From contig NZ_JAUQOP010000026.1 in the NCBI RefSeq assembly GCF_030580855.1, forward strand, positions 1 to 64,000: DNA of 64,000 bases, written 5' to 3'. A program made the translations under genes and the position numbers. A model generated the notes under the pieces. That model saw only the letters and a list, made by a program, of their open reading frames with translations. It had not been told where the DNA came from and searched no databases. Source of the DNA: Pseudomonas citrullilanati. Lineage in GTDB: Bacteria; Pseudomonadota; Gammaproteobacteria; Pseudomonadales; Pseudomonadaceae. This document shows, piece by piece, positions 27,001 through 34,131 of this stretch; the stretch's first letter is position 1, and the number at the start of each line of letters is the position of its first letter.

Positions 27001-27120
27001 TGGGGGCCGATGGCCTACGCGATGATCGGCGGGATCATCATCGCTACCCTGCTGACCTTGCTGTTCCTGCCGGCGTTGTATGTGGCCTGGTACAAGATTC
27101 GCGAGCCCAAGCGTGACTGA
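24073..27120 (+). CDS. triC: RND efflux pump permease (TriC-like)
   Basis: This 1015-residue inner-membrane proton antiporter has the standard HAE-RND layout: one N-terminal helix, a large periplasmic loop, six helices with the proton-relay Asp pair in GLLVDDAMITVEMMV (near residue 400), a second periplasmic loop and a final helix block (MGFVAILGILALIGIIIRNS). The N-terminal LGREEDPSFTIKTMVIQTRWPG matches the TriC/MdtB-like branch rather than AcrB/MexB. It should export hydrophobic compounds such as biocides; the actual substrate in this strain is unknown. No outer-membrane channel is encoded in the operon, as in triABC. Confidence 0.8.
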   Translation: MKGPFNLSEWALRHQSFVWYLMFVALLMGVFSYLNLGREEDPSFTIKTMVIQTRWPGATQEETLKQVTDRIEKKLEELDSLDYVKSYTRPGESTVFVYLRDTTSAKDIPEIWYQVRKKINDIRGDFPEGLQGPGFNDEFGDVYGSVYAFTGDGLSMRQLRDYVEQVRAEIRDVPGLGKVEMIGEQDEVLYLNFSTRKLAALGIDQRQVVQSLQSQNAVTPAGVIDAGPERISVRTSGQFQSEKDLANVNLRLNDRFYRLADIADISRGYVDPSTPMFRFNGTPAIGLAIAMKKGGNIQQFGKALHARMTELTADLPVGVGVHTVSDQAEVVEEAVGGFTSALFEAVVIVLVVSFISLGIRAGLVVACSIPLVLAMVFLFMEYSGITMQRISLGALIIALGLLVDDAMITVEMMVTRLEKGDSKDQAATFAYTSTAFPMLTGTLVTVAGFVPIGLNASSAGEYTFTLFAVIAVAMLVSWIVAVLFAPVIGVHILSTNVKPHSTEPGRIGRAFNGGLLWAMRNRWWAIGITVLLFVLAVFCMRFVQNQFFPSSDRPEILVDLNLPQNASMDETRRAVDRLEATLKGDPDIERWSTYIGEGAIRFYLPLDQQLQNPYYAQLVIVSKGLESRTALTERLQKRLREDFVGIGSYVQALEMGPPVGRPIQYRVSGKDIDQVRKHAIELATELDKNSHIGEIIYDWNEPGKVLRVDIAQDKARQLGLSSDDVARLMNSIVSGSPVTQVDDDIYLINVVGRATDAERGSPETLQNLQIVTPGGVSIPLLAFATVRYELEQPLVWRRDRKPTITIKAAVRDEIQPTDLVKQLQPDIDKFAAGLPVGYKVATGGTVEESSKAQGPIASVVPLMLFLMATFLMIQLHSVQKLFLVASVAPLGLIGVVLALVPTGTPMGFVAILGILALIGIIIRNSVILVTQIDEYERDGYEPWDAVVEATEHRRRPILLTAAAASLGMIPIAREVFWGPMAYAMIGGIIIATLLTLLFLPALYVAWYKIREPKRD

Positions 27121-27153
27121 ATGGGTGTTGAGCCCTCAGGGCTGCTGTGCAGC

Positions 27154-27253
27154 CCATCGCGAGCAAGCTTTGCTCCCACAGCAGATCTGCAGTGAGTTCA
27201 AAACTCTGTATTCACAAAGCTCCAACTGTGGGAGCAAAGCTTGCTCGCGATGA
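27154..27253. repeat. REPIN, GTGGGAGCAAAGC subtype
   Basis: Two inverted copies of TGTGGGAGCAAAGCTTGCTC flank about 45 bases between the converging pump and cadA genes. The AAAGC core marks a subtype shared with the copies near 30.1 kb and partly near 51.4 kb. Confidence 0.8.
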
Positions 27254-27277
27254 GGCCAGCCCTGTCACCCCGGCCTT

Positions 27278-29497
27278 TTACTTGCGCAACAACCGCAACC
27301 CATTGAACACCACCAGCAAGCTCACCCCCATGTCGGCGAACACCGCCATCCACATGGTGGCGAGGCCGGCGAAGGTCACCCCGAGGAAAATCGCCTTGAT
27401 GACCAGCGCCAGGGCGATGTTCTGCTTCAGGATGCTCGACGTCTGCCGCGACAGGCGGATAAAGGCCGGGATCTTGCGCAGGTCGTCGTCCATCAACGCG
27501 ACATCGGCGGTCTCGATGGCCGTGTCGGTCCCGGCCGCCGCCATGGCGAAGCCGATTTCCGCGCGGGCCAGGGCCGGGGCGTCGTTGATGCCGTCACCCA
27601 CCATGCCGACCCGGTGCCCCTTGGCGTACAGCGCTTCGATGGCTTGCTGCTTGTCGCTCGGCAGCAGGTCGCCCCGGGCCTGGTCCATGCCCACCTGCGC
27701 CGCGATCGCATCGGCGGTGTGGGCGTTGTCGCCGGTCAACATCAGGGTCTTGATGCCCAGGTCGTGCAATTGCCGGATGGCTTCGCGGCTGGATTCCTTC
27801 ACGGTGTCGGCCACGGCGAACAGCGCCAGGGGGCCCTTGGCGTCGAGCAACAGCACCACCGACTTGCCTTGTTTTTCCAGGGCGAAGAGCTGTTCTTCCA
27901 GTTCGGGAGAGCACAGGCCCAGATCTTCCACCAGGCGGTGGTTACCCAAGTGATACGTCTGGCCGTCGATGTCGCCACGTACACCCCGTCCCGGCAGTGC
28001 CTGGAAGTTATCCACAGGCCGCGCCGGGGCGTTCTTATCCACAGCCGCGTCGACGATTGCCCGGGACACCGGGTGGTCCGAGCGGGCGGCGAGGGCGGCG
28101 GCCAGGGCCGGTGCGGTGGTTTCCACGGTCGCGTCCAGCACCACGCAGTCGGTTTGCACCGGCTTGCCGTGGGTGATCGTGCCGGTCTTGTCCAGGGCCA
28201 GGTAGTCGAGCTTGTAGCCACCCTCCAGGTACACGCCACCCTTGACCAGGATGCCCTTGCGCGCCGCTGCCGCCAGGCCGCTGACGATGGTCACCGGCGT
28301 GGAAATCACCAGCGCGCACGGGCAGGCCACCACCAGCAGCACCAGCGCCCGGTAGATCCAGTCGAACCACGGGGCGCCCATGAACAGCGGCGGGATGACC
28401 GCCACTGCCAGGGCCAGGGCGAACACCGCCGGGGTGTAATAGGTTGAAAATTGATCAACGAAACGCTGGGTGGGCGCCCGCGAGCCCTGGGCTTGTTCCA
28501 CGGCGTGGATGATGCGCGCCAGGGTGGACTGGTTCGCGGCCGCCGTGACGGTGTATTCCAGTTCGCCGGCCTGGTTGATGGTGCCGGCGAACACCTTGTC
28601 GCCCACGGTTTTTTCCACCGGCAGGCTTTCGCCGGTGATCGGCGCCTGGTCGAGGGTCGAGCGACCGGCGACCACGTCGCCGTCCAGGGCCACGCGCTCG
28701 CCCGGGCGAACCCGGACCCGCGTGCCCAGGGCGATGGCCTTGACCTCCTGCACCTGCCAACGACCGTCGGCCTGCTGCACGGTGGCCTGTTCCGGAGCCA
28801 TCTGCATCAGGCCGCTGATGGCGTTGCGCGCCCGGTCCAGGGATTTGGCTTCGATCAGTTCGGCCACGGTGAACAGGAACATCACCATCGCCGCTTCCGG
28901 CCACTGGCCGATCAGCACGGCGCCGGTCACGGCGATGCTCATCAGCGCGTTGATGTTCAGGTTGCGGTTCTTCAGGGCGATCCAGCCCTTCTTGTAGGTG
29001 CCCAGGCCCCCGCTGAGGATCGACACCAGCGCCACCACGGCCACCACCCAGCTGGGCGCGGCATGGGTGAAATGGATGACCTCGGCGGCCAGGGCCGTGA
29101 CGCCGGACAGCGCCAGCGGCCACCAGGGCTTGGCCGGGGCCGGCGGTTGATGGGTGGGTTTCTCTTGCCCCGGCACCAGCGGCTCGGCCTGCATGCCCAA
29201 GGATTCGATGGCCTTGATGATCGGCGCGTCGTCGGGCAGGTCATGGGTCACGCCCAGCACGCGGTTGATCAGGTTGAATTCCAGCTGCTGCACGCCTCCG
29301 AGCTTGCCGAGCTTGTTCTGGATCAGCGTCTGTTCGGTGGGGCAGTCCATCGCCTCGATGCGAAAACTGCTCGACCGCGCGCCGTCTGTCGGCGCTTTGC
29401 CGAGCTTGACCACCGACGGGGCTGCTTTCGTGGAGCAGCAGGAGTGCCCGTGGTCATGGCCGTGGTCCGGCTTGTGGGTATGAAGGGAATCGCTCAT
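27278..29497 (-). CDS. cadA: Zn/Cd/Pb P-type ATPase
   Basis: This 739-residue P1B-type ATPase exports Zn(II), Cd(II) and Pb(II) across the inner membrane. It starts with a His-rich tract (KPDHGHDHGHSCC), then one heavy-metal-associated domain with MDCPTE around Cys52, which has the single-Cys Asp-Cys-Pro pattern of zinc/cadmium types rather than the CxxC of copper types. The transmembrane ion site is CPC in ACPCALVIS (near residue 390), the phosphorylated Asp is in DKTGT (near 430), and the hinge is GDGINDAPAL. It is divergent from cadR with a MerR-type promoter between them. Confidence 0.9.
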   Translation of the reverse strand: MSDSLHTHKPDHGHDHGHSCCSTKAAPSVVKLGKAPTDGARSSSFRIEAMDCPTEQTLIQNKLGKLGGVQQLEFNLINRVLGVTHDLPDDAPIIKAIESLGMQAEPLVPGQEKPTHQPPAPAKPWWPLALSGVTALAAEVIHFTHAAPSWVVAVVALVSILSGGLGTYKKGWIALKNRNLNINALMSIAVTGAVLIGQWPEAAMVMFLFTVAELIEAKSLDRARNAISGLMQMAPEQATVQQADGRWQVQEVKAIALGTRVRVRPGERVALDGDVVAGRSTLDQAPITGESLPVEKTVGDKVFAGTINQAGELEYTVTAAANQSTLARIIHAVEQAQGSRAPTQRFVDQFSTYYTPAVFALALAVAVIPPLFMGAPWFDWIYRALVLLVVACPCALVISTPVTIVSGLAAAARKGILVKGGVYLEGGYKLDYLALDKTGTITHGKPVQTDCVVLDATVETTAPALAAALAARSDHPVSRAIVDAAVDKNAPARPVDNFQALPGRGVRGDIDGQTYHLGNHRLVEDLGLCSPELEEQLFALEKQGKSVVLLLDAKGPLALFAVADTVKESSREAIRQLHDLGIKTLMLTGDNAHTADAIAAQVGMDQARGDLLPSDKQQAIEALYAKGHRVGMVGDGINDAPALARAEIGFAMAAAGTDTAIETADVALMDDDLRKIPAFIRLSRQTSSILKQNIALALVIKAIFLGVTFAGLATMWMAVFADMGVSLLVVFNGLRLLRK

Positions 29498-29529
29498 CGG
29501 GTTGCGTCCGTGAAAAGTGCCTGTTGCAC

Positions 29530-29560
29530 AGTAAAGACCCTGTAGCCACTATAGGGTCAA
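29530..29560 (-). promoter_or_regulatory. MerR-type cadA promoter and CadR operator
   Basis: Read on the minus strand, TTGACC (29555-29560) and TTTACT (29530-29535) form -35 and -10 boxes with a 19-base spacer, the overlong spacing typical of MerR-family promoters. The spacer is a dyad: GACCCTGTAG at 29536-29545 pairs with CTATAGGGTC at 29549-29558. CadR should bind this and untwist it when metal is present. The cadR gene reads away on the other strand, so the same site probably controls both. Confidence 0.85.
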
Positions 29561-29583
29561 GCACCTATTCGGGAGGCACTGCC

Positions 29584-30030
29584 ATGAAGATCGGCGAACT
29601 GGCGAAAATCACCGACTGCCAGGTCGAAACCATCCGCTACTACGAGCGCGAAGGCCTGCTGCCGGAACCGGCCCGCAGCGACGGCAACTACCGCGTCTAC
29701 ACCCAGGCCCACGCCGAGCGGCTGACGTTCATCCGCAACTGTCGAACCCTGGACATGACCCTGGAGGAAATCCGCAGCCTGCTGGCCCTGCGCGACAGCC
29801 CCCAGGACCAATGCGAAAGCGTCAATGCCCTGATCGATGAACACATCCACCACGTCAAGGCGCGCATCGATGGCCTGCTGGCCTTGCAGGCACAGCTGAT
29901 CGACCTGCGCCATCGCTGTGGCGAAGGGCCGGACCTGGAACAGTGTGGGATCTTGCAGCGCCTGGAGGTGAGCGGGGCGGTGGTGCCGGAGGCAGAGCCC
30001 TCGCATGTGGGGCGCAGTCACGGGCATTGA
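29584..30030 (+). CDS. cadR: MerR-family metal-responsive activator
   Basis: This 148-residue regulator has the MerR helix-turn-helix (IGELAKITDCQVETIRYYER, residues 3-22), a dimerisation helix and metal ligands Cys77, Cys112 and Cys121, plus a His-containing tail (SHVGRSHGH). The Cys set and tail fit CadR of Pseudomonas, a Cd/Zn/Pb sensor. The ATG at 29584 has GGGAGG upstream. It is divergent from cadA, its expected target. Confidence 0.9.
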   Translation: MKIGELAKITDCQVETIRYYEREGLLPEPARSDGNYRVYTQAHAERLTFIRNCRTLDMTLEEIRSLLALRDSPQDQCESVNALIDEHIHHVKARIDGLLALQAQLIDLRHRCGEGPDLEQCGILQRLEVSGAVVPEAEPSHVGRSHGH

Positions 30031-30075
30031 GCCCTTGCCGCCAATCCGAATACACAGTGCCGCCTATGGCGAGCC

Positions 30076-30217
30076 TGTGGGAGCAAAGCTTGGTGTGAGC
30101 CTGTGGGAGCAAAGCTTGGTGTAAGCCTGTGGGAGCAAAGCTTGCTCGCGATGAACGATAACGCGATCTTCTGACGGATCGAGGCGTTTCCATCGCGAGC
30201 AAGCTTTGCCCCCACAG
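30076..30217. repeat. REP cluster with three tandem 26-bp copies and one inverted copy
   Basis: Three direct copies of GCCTGTGGGAGCAAAGCTTG occur at a 26-base spacing. The first two end in GTGT, and only the third continues into the full GCTCGCGATG arm. A single inverted copy follows at about 30191-30217. Direct tandem REPs like this are different from the simple inverted pairs elsewhere in the window. Confidence 0.85.
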
Positions 30218-30248
30218 GTCCGTACACAGGGGCGATGATGGGGTTCTT

Positions 30249-31220
30249 TCAGACCGCCATCGGCGCGGTCATCGGCGCATGGTGCTGGTAGCCTTCGAGG
30301 CTGAAGTCGCTTGGCTCCACCCGCTCCAGCCACTCGGGCTGGTACACGCCGGTCTTGGCGAACTCCGGCACCCGTTCGGCAATCACCAGCCTGGGCATCG
30401 GGAACGGTTCGCGGGTGAGCTGTTCGTTGAGCATGTCCAGGTGGTTTTCGTAGACGTGCGCATCGCCGATGAAATAGGTGAACCAGCGCGGCGTGTAGCC
30501 GGTCAGGCGGCCGATCAGGCTCAGCAGCGCGGCGCCCTCGGTGAGGTTGAACGGCGTGCCCAGGCCCAGGTCGTTGGAGCGGATGTAGAGGGTCAGGGAA
30601 ATTTCCCGGGTCTCGACATTCGGGTGGAACTGATAGAGCAGATGGCACGGCGGCAGGGCCATCTCGTCGAGCTGGGCGCAGTTCCAGCCATGGAACAGGA
30701 TGCGCCGGCTGCCCGGGTCCTTGATGATGGTGTCGACGCACTGGCGAACCTGGTCGATGGCCTTGTACAGCACCACGTAGGCCTGGCCGTTTTCTTCGCC
30801 TTCGGCGATCTGCCGGTAACCCTGGGCCAGCGTCTGCTCGATGGCCGCCCGATTGTTCACCGGGATCTGCTTGTAGGCTGGCCACTTGCGCCATTGCACG
30901 CCGTAGATCTCGCCGAGGTCGTCATCGCCCTGGCGGAACGGATTGGCCAGCCACTGGGCGTTTTCGTTGGCGTTCTGGTCCCAGACCTTACAGCCCAGTG
31001 CCCGGAACTCGGCGGCGTTGTTGACGCCACGGAGGAAGCCGCACATCTCGCCGATGGCCGATTTGAACGCCATCTTGCGGGTGGTGATGGCCGGGAAACC
31101 GTCCTTCAGGTCGTAGCGCAGCATCGCCCCGGGGAAACTGATAGTGTTCACGCCCGTGCGGTTGGCTTGCTTGGTGCCGTTCTTGATGACGTGGGCCACC
31201 AGATCGAGATATTGCTTCAT
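30249..31220 (-). CDS. thyA: Thymidylate synthase
   Basis: This 323-residue enzyme converts dUMP to dTMP with methylene-tetrahydrofolate. It starts MKQYLDLVAHVIKNGTKQAN RTG as in all ThyA proteins. The catalytic Cys192 lies in LPPCHLLYQF, and the dUMP-binding Arg/Asn/Asp set follows (RSNDLGLGTPFNL). It is longer than the 264-residue E. coli enzyme by an insertion of about 50 residues between the small-domain helices (around 90-155), a feature of some bacterial ThyA proteins. It lies downstream of lgt, as in E. coli and P. aeruginosa. Confidence 0.95.
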   Translation of the reverse strand: MKQYLDLVAHVIKNGTKQANRTGVNTISFPGAMLRYDLKDGFPAITTRKMAFKSAIGEMCGFLRGVNNAAEFRALGCKVWDQNANENAQWLANPFRQGDDDLGEIYGVQWRKWPAYKQIPVNNRAAIEQTLAQGYRQIAEGEENGQAYVVLYKAIDQVRQCVDTIIKDPGSRRILFHGWNCAQLDEMALPPCHLLYQFHPNVETREISLTLYIRSNDLGLGTPFNLTEGAALLSLIGRLTGYTPRWFTYFIGDAHVYENHLDMLNEQLTREPFPMPRLVIAERVPEFAKTGVYQPEWLERVEPSDFSLEGYQHHAPMTAPMAV

Positions 31221-31238
31221 GGGTTACCTGTGTCCTTG

Positions 31239-31263
31239 AACCCGGGGCCAGCGCCCCGGGGTT
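31239..31263. other. Strong hairpin between lgt and thyA
   Basis: AACCCGGGGC and GCCCCGGGGTT form a near-perfect GC stem in the 51-base gap between lgt and thyA. In the direction of transcription (minus) it is not followed by a T-run, so it is unlikely to be a full terminator; it could attenuate or stabilise the thyA message. Confidence 0.6.
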
Positions 31264-31271
31264 CGATTTTC

Positions 31272-32081
31272 TTAAGCCTTGGCCGCCGCAGCCGGCGCAC
31301 GATGATAAGCCAGCCAGATCAGTACCAGGCCGCCGACGATCATCGGCAGGCACAGCACCTGGCCCATGGTCAGCCAGTTCCACGCCAGATAGCCGAGCTG
31401 GGCGTCCGGTACCCGGACGAACTCGACGATGAAGCGGAAGATCCCGTAGAACAGTGCGAACATGCCCGACACCGCCATGGTGGGCCGCGGCTTGCGCGAG
31501 AACAGCCAGAGGATCAGGAACAGGGCCACGCCTTCAAGGGCGAACTGGTACAGCTGCGACGGATGGCGCGGCAACTGCGCCGGGTCGCTGAACGGCGGGA
31601 AGACCATCGCCCATGGCACGTCGGTTGGCTTGCCCCACAGTTCGGCATTGATGAAGTTGCCGATGCGCCCGGCGCCCAGGCCGATCGGCACCATCGGCGC
31701 GACGAAGTCCATCAGCTCGAAGAACGACTTGTTGTTGCGCTTGCCGAACCACACCGCCGCGAGCATCACGCCGATGAACCCCCCGTGGAACGACATGCCG
31801 CCCTTCCAGACCTCGAAGATCAGCGTCGGGTTGGCCAGGTAGGCGCTCAGGTCGTAGAACAGCACGTAGCCCAGGCGCCCGCCGACAATCACGCCCATGG
31901 ACAGCCAGAACACCAGGTCGGAGAGCTTCTCCTTGTTCCAGGTCGGGTCGAAGCGGTTGAGCCGTCGCGACGCCAGCAGCCAGGCGCCGCCGATGCCGAC
32001 CAGGTACATCAGGCCGTACCAGTGGATTTTCAGCGGGCCGATGGCCAGGGCCACCGGATCGATCTGCGGGTAAGGCAGCAT
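31272..32081 (-). CDS. lgt: Prolipoprotein diacylglyceryl transferase
   Basis: This 269-residue inner-membrane enzyme transfers diacylglyceryl to the lipobox Cys of prolipoproteins, the first step of lipoprotein maturation. About seven helices are visible. The Lgt signature GAGRIGNFINAELWG lies near residues 138-152, with FHGGFIG carrying the essential His region. It is upstream of thyA in the same direction with a 51-base gap. Confidence 0.95.
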   Translation of the reverse strand: MLPYPQIDPVALAIGPLKIHWYGLMYLVGIGGAWLLASRRLNRFDPTWNKEKLSDLVFWLSMGVIVGGRLGYVLFYDLSAYLANPTLIFEVWKGGMSFHGGFIGVMLAAVWFGKRNNKSFFELMDFVAPMVPIGLGAGRIGNFINAELWGKPTDVPWAMVFPPFSDPAQLPRHPSQLYQFALEGVALFLILWLFSRKPRPTMAVSGMFALFYGIFRFIVEFVRVPDAQLGYLAWNWLTMGQVLCLPMIVGGLVLIWLAYHRAPAAAAKA

Positions 32082-32149
32082 TGATATTCCTCGTAAACGT
32101 CAAAAATACCCGGGCGACCGTGCCACCTCGGGATTAAGCCAGGATTGCG

Positions 32150-32932
32150 TCAGAGCAGGAAACTCAAGCCCACGCAGAACAGCAAAGCGGCGAACAGCCG
32201 TTTGAGCAAGCGCGGTGACAGGCGATGGGCCAGCCGCGCGCCGAAGCGGGCGAAGACCATGCTGGTCAGGGCGATGCCCAACAGCGCCGGCAAATACACA
32301 AAACCGAGACTATGGGGCGGCAGCAGTGGATCGTGCCAGCCCAGAATCATGAAACTTGTCGCACTGGCCAGGGCGATCGGCAGGCCGCAGGCCGATGACG
32401 TCGCCACCGCCTGTTGCATCGGCACGCTGCGCCAGGTCAGGAACGGTACGGTCAACGAACCGCCGCCGATGCCGAAAATCGCCGAGGCCCAGCCGATCAC
32501 CGTACCGGCCACGGTCAGCCCGGCCTTGCCCGGCACCGTGCGGCTGGCCTTGGGCTTGAAGTCCAGGGCCAGTTGCACCGCGACGACCATGGCGAACACA
32601 CCGATGATCTTCTGCAGGTTCGGGCCGGAAATCGCCTCGGCGGTGATGGCCCCGACACCGGCCCCCACCAGGATCCCGAGGGTCATCCAGGCGAAGATCG
32701 GCCAGCGCACCGCGCCCTTGCGCTGGTGCTCGCGCACGGCATTGACCGAGGTGAAGATGATCGACGCCAGGGAGGTGCCCACGGCCAGGTGCGTCAGGAC
32801 CTGCGGATCGAAGCCCTGCAACGTGAAGCTGAACACCAGCACCGGCACGATGATCATCCCGCCGCCCACGCCGAACAGCCCGGCCAGCACGCCGGCACAG
32901 GCGCCGAGCAGCAGATAGAGCACGAATTCCAC
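32150..32932 (-). CDS. TSUP (TauE/SafE) family permease
   Basis: This 260-residue inner-membrane protein has two repeated four-helix halves, each opening with the family pattern (AGVLAGLFGVGGGMIIVPVL at about residues 12-31 and GWASAIFGIGGGSLTVPFL in the second half). TSUP proteins are thought to export or import organosulfur anions or sulfite. I chose the GTG at 32932, which follows a GGGGGAG site, over an ATG 13 codons earlier. It sits between lgt and an NRDE gene in the conserved block, so a link to the sulfur genes elsewhere is not implied by context. Confidence 0.85.
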   Translation of the reverse strand: MEFVLYLLLGACAGVLAGLFGVGGGMIIVPVLVFSFTLQGFDPQVLTHLAVGTSLASIIFTSVNAVREHQRKGAVRWPIFAWMTLGILVGAGVGAITAEAISGPNLQKIIGVFAMVVAVQLALDFKPKASRTVPGKAGLTVAGTVIGWASAIFGIGGGSLTVPFLTWRSVPMQQAVATSSACGLPIALASATSFMILGWHDPLLPPHSLGFVYLPALLGIALTSMVFARFGARLAHRLSPRLLKRLFAALLFCVGLSFLL

Positions 32933-33067
32933 CAGCGTCTCCCCCAGCCATCCCCGAAACAAGAGCGGCATGGTAACGGATCCATGGCCTTGGGCTCCAC
33001 TTAAGGCGATGGAAGCATGGGGGATGTGTGGGTAGAGTGGTCCATGATGGACTTACAGATAACCTCT

Positions 33068-33198
33068 GTAGCGAGGGGATTTATCCCCGTTGGGCTACAC
33101 AGTAGCCCCGAGATTTTCAACTCAATCAATCGGGTACACCGCGTTGCCAGGTTTTAGGGCCGCTGCGCAACCCAGCGGGGATAAATCCCCTCGCCACA
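33068..33198. repeat. REPIN, GAGGGGATTTATCCCC family
   Basis: Inverted copies of GCGAGGGGATTTATCCCCG lie about 85 bases apart, in the gap between the divergent TSUP and NRDE genes. The right arm ends about 50 bases before the NRDE start, so the element lies in its promoter or leader. Confidence 0.85.
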
Positions 33199-33249
33199 AC
33201 GGTGTTCGCTTCGTTCCCTGCCGACTGGCCTTTTTAACAGGACAACCTG

Positions 33250-33996
33250 ATGTGCCTGATCGTATTTGCCTGGCGTCCCGGCCACGCCCAGCCGCTGGTC
33301 CTGGCGGCCAACCGCGACGAGTTCTACGCCCGGCCGACCTTGCCCCTGGGCCAGTGGCCCGATGCGCCGCACGTTCATGCCGGGCGCGATCTCGAGGCCG
33401 GTGGCACCTGGCTGGGCGTTGGTGCCGAGGGCCGCTTTGCCGCGTTGACCAACATCCGTGATCCAGGCCAATTGCCGGCCTTCAAGTCGCGGGGTGAATT
33501 GGTGGCGCGGTTCCTGACCGCAAATCTGTCGATCGCCGACTACCTGGGGGAAGTCGTGCCCCGCGCCGGCGAATACGGTGGCTTCAACCTGCTGCTCGGC
33601 GACGGCTCCGAGCTGTGGCACCACAACGCCCGCGATACCCAGCCCCAGCGATTGGCCGAGGGGGTCTACGGTTTATCGAACGCCGGGCTGGACACCCCAT
33701 GGCCCAAGTTGCTCAAGGCGCGCGCTGCGCTGGCGCAAGTGCTGGACGATCCACGTCCCGAGGCATTGCTGGCGCTGCTGGGCGGCCCACATCCCGCCCC
33801 GGTGGCTGAATTGCCGGACACCGGCGTGGGGTTGGCGACCGAGACACTGCTGTCGAGCGTGTTCATCGCCAGCCCCGCCTATGGGACGCGGGCGAGTACA
33901 GCGCTGATCGTCCATGCCGATGGGACACGGCACCTGGTCGAGCGCAGTTTCGGGCCCCATGGGGGGCATTTGGGGGAGGTGGAATTGCTCGTCTGA
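33250..33996 (+). CDS. NRDE (TANGO2) family protein
   Basis: This 248-residue cytosolic protein has the defining N-terminal motif: MCLIVFAW, then LAANRDEFYARPT (residues about 17-29). The initiator-adjacent Cys2 and the NRDE segment suggest an N-terminal-nucleophile-like fold. Bacterial and eukaryotic TANGO2 proteins are linked to haem handling or acyl metabolism; the biochemical role is unsettled. The ATG at 33250 has AGGA upstream. Confidence 0.85.
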   Translation: MCLIVFAWRPGHAQPLVLAANRDEFYARPTLPLGQWPDAPHVHAGRDLEAGGTWLGVGAEGRFAALTNIRDPGQLPAFKSRGELVARFLTANLSIADYLGEVVPRAGEYGGFNLLLGDGSELWHHNARDTQPQRLAEGVYGLSNAGLDTPWPKLLKARAALAQVLDDPRPEALLALLGGPHPAPVAELPDTGVGLATETLLSSVFIASPAYGTRASTALIVHADGTRHLVERSFGPHGGHLGEVELLV

Positions 33997-34006
33997 AGGG
34001 CTACCC

Positions 34007-34130
34007 GTGGCGAGGGGATTTATCCCCGCTGGGGCGCGAAGCGGCCCTCGGACATGTCTGGCACCGCAGGCGCCGATCCAAAGCAGGGGGCCGCTTCGCA
34101 GCCCAGCGGGGATAAATCCCCTCGCCACAA
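34007..34130. repeat. REPIN, GAGGGGATTTATCCCC family
   Basis: Inverted copies of GTGGCGAGGGGATTTATCCC flank about 75 bases. It fills the gap between the converging NRDE and ptsP genes and ends 2 bases before the ptsP stop codon. Confidence 0.85.
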
Positions 34131-34131
34131 A

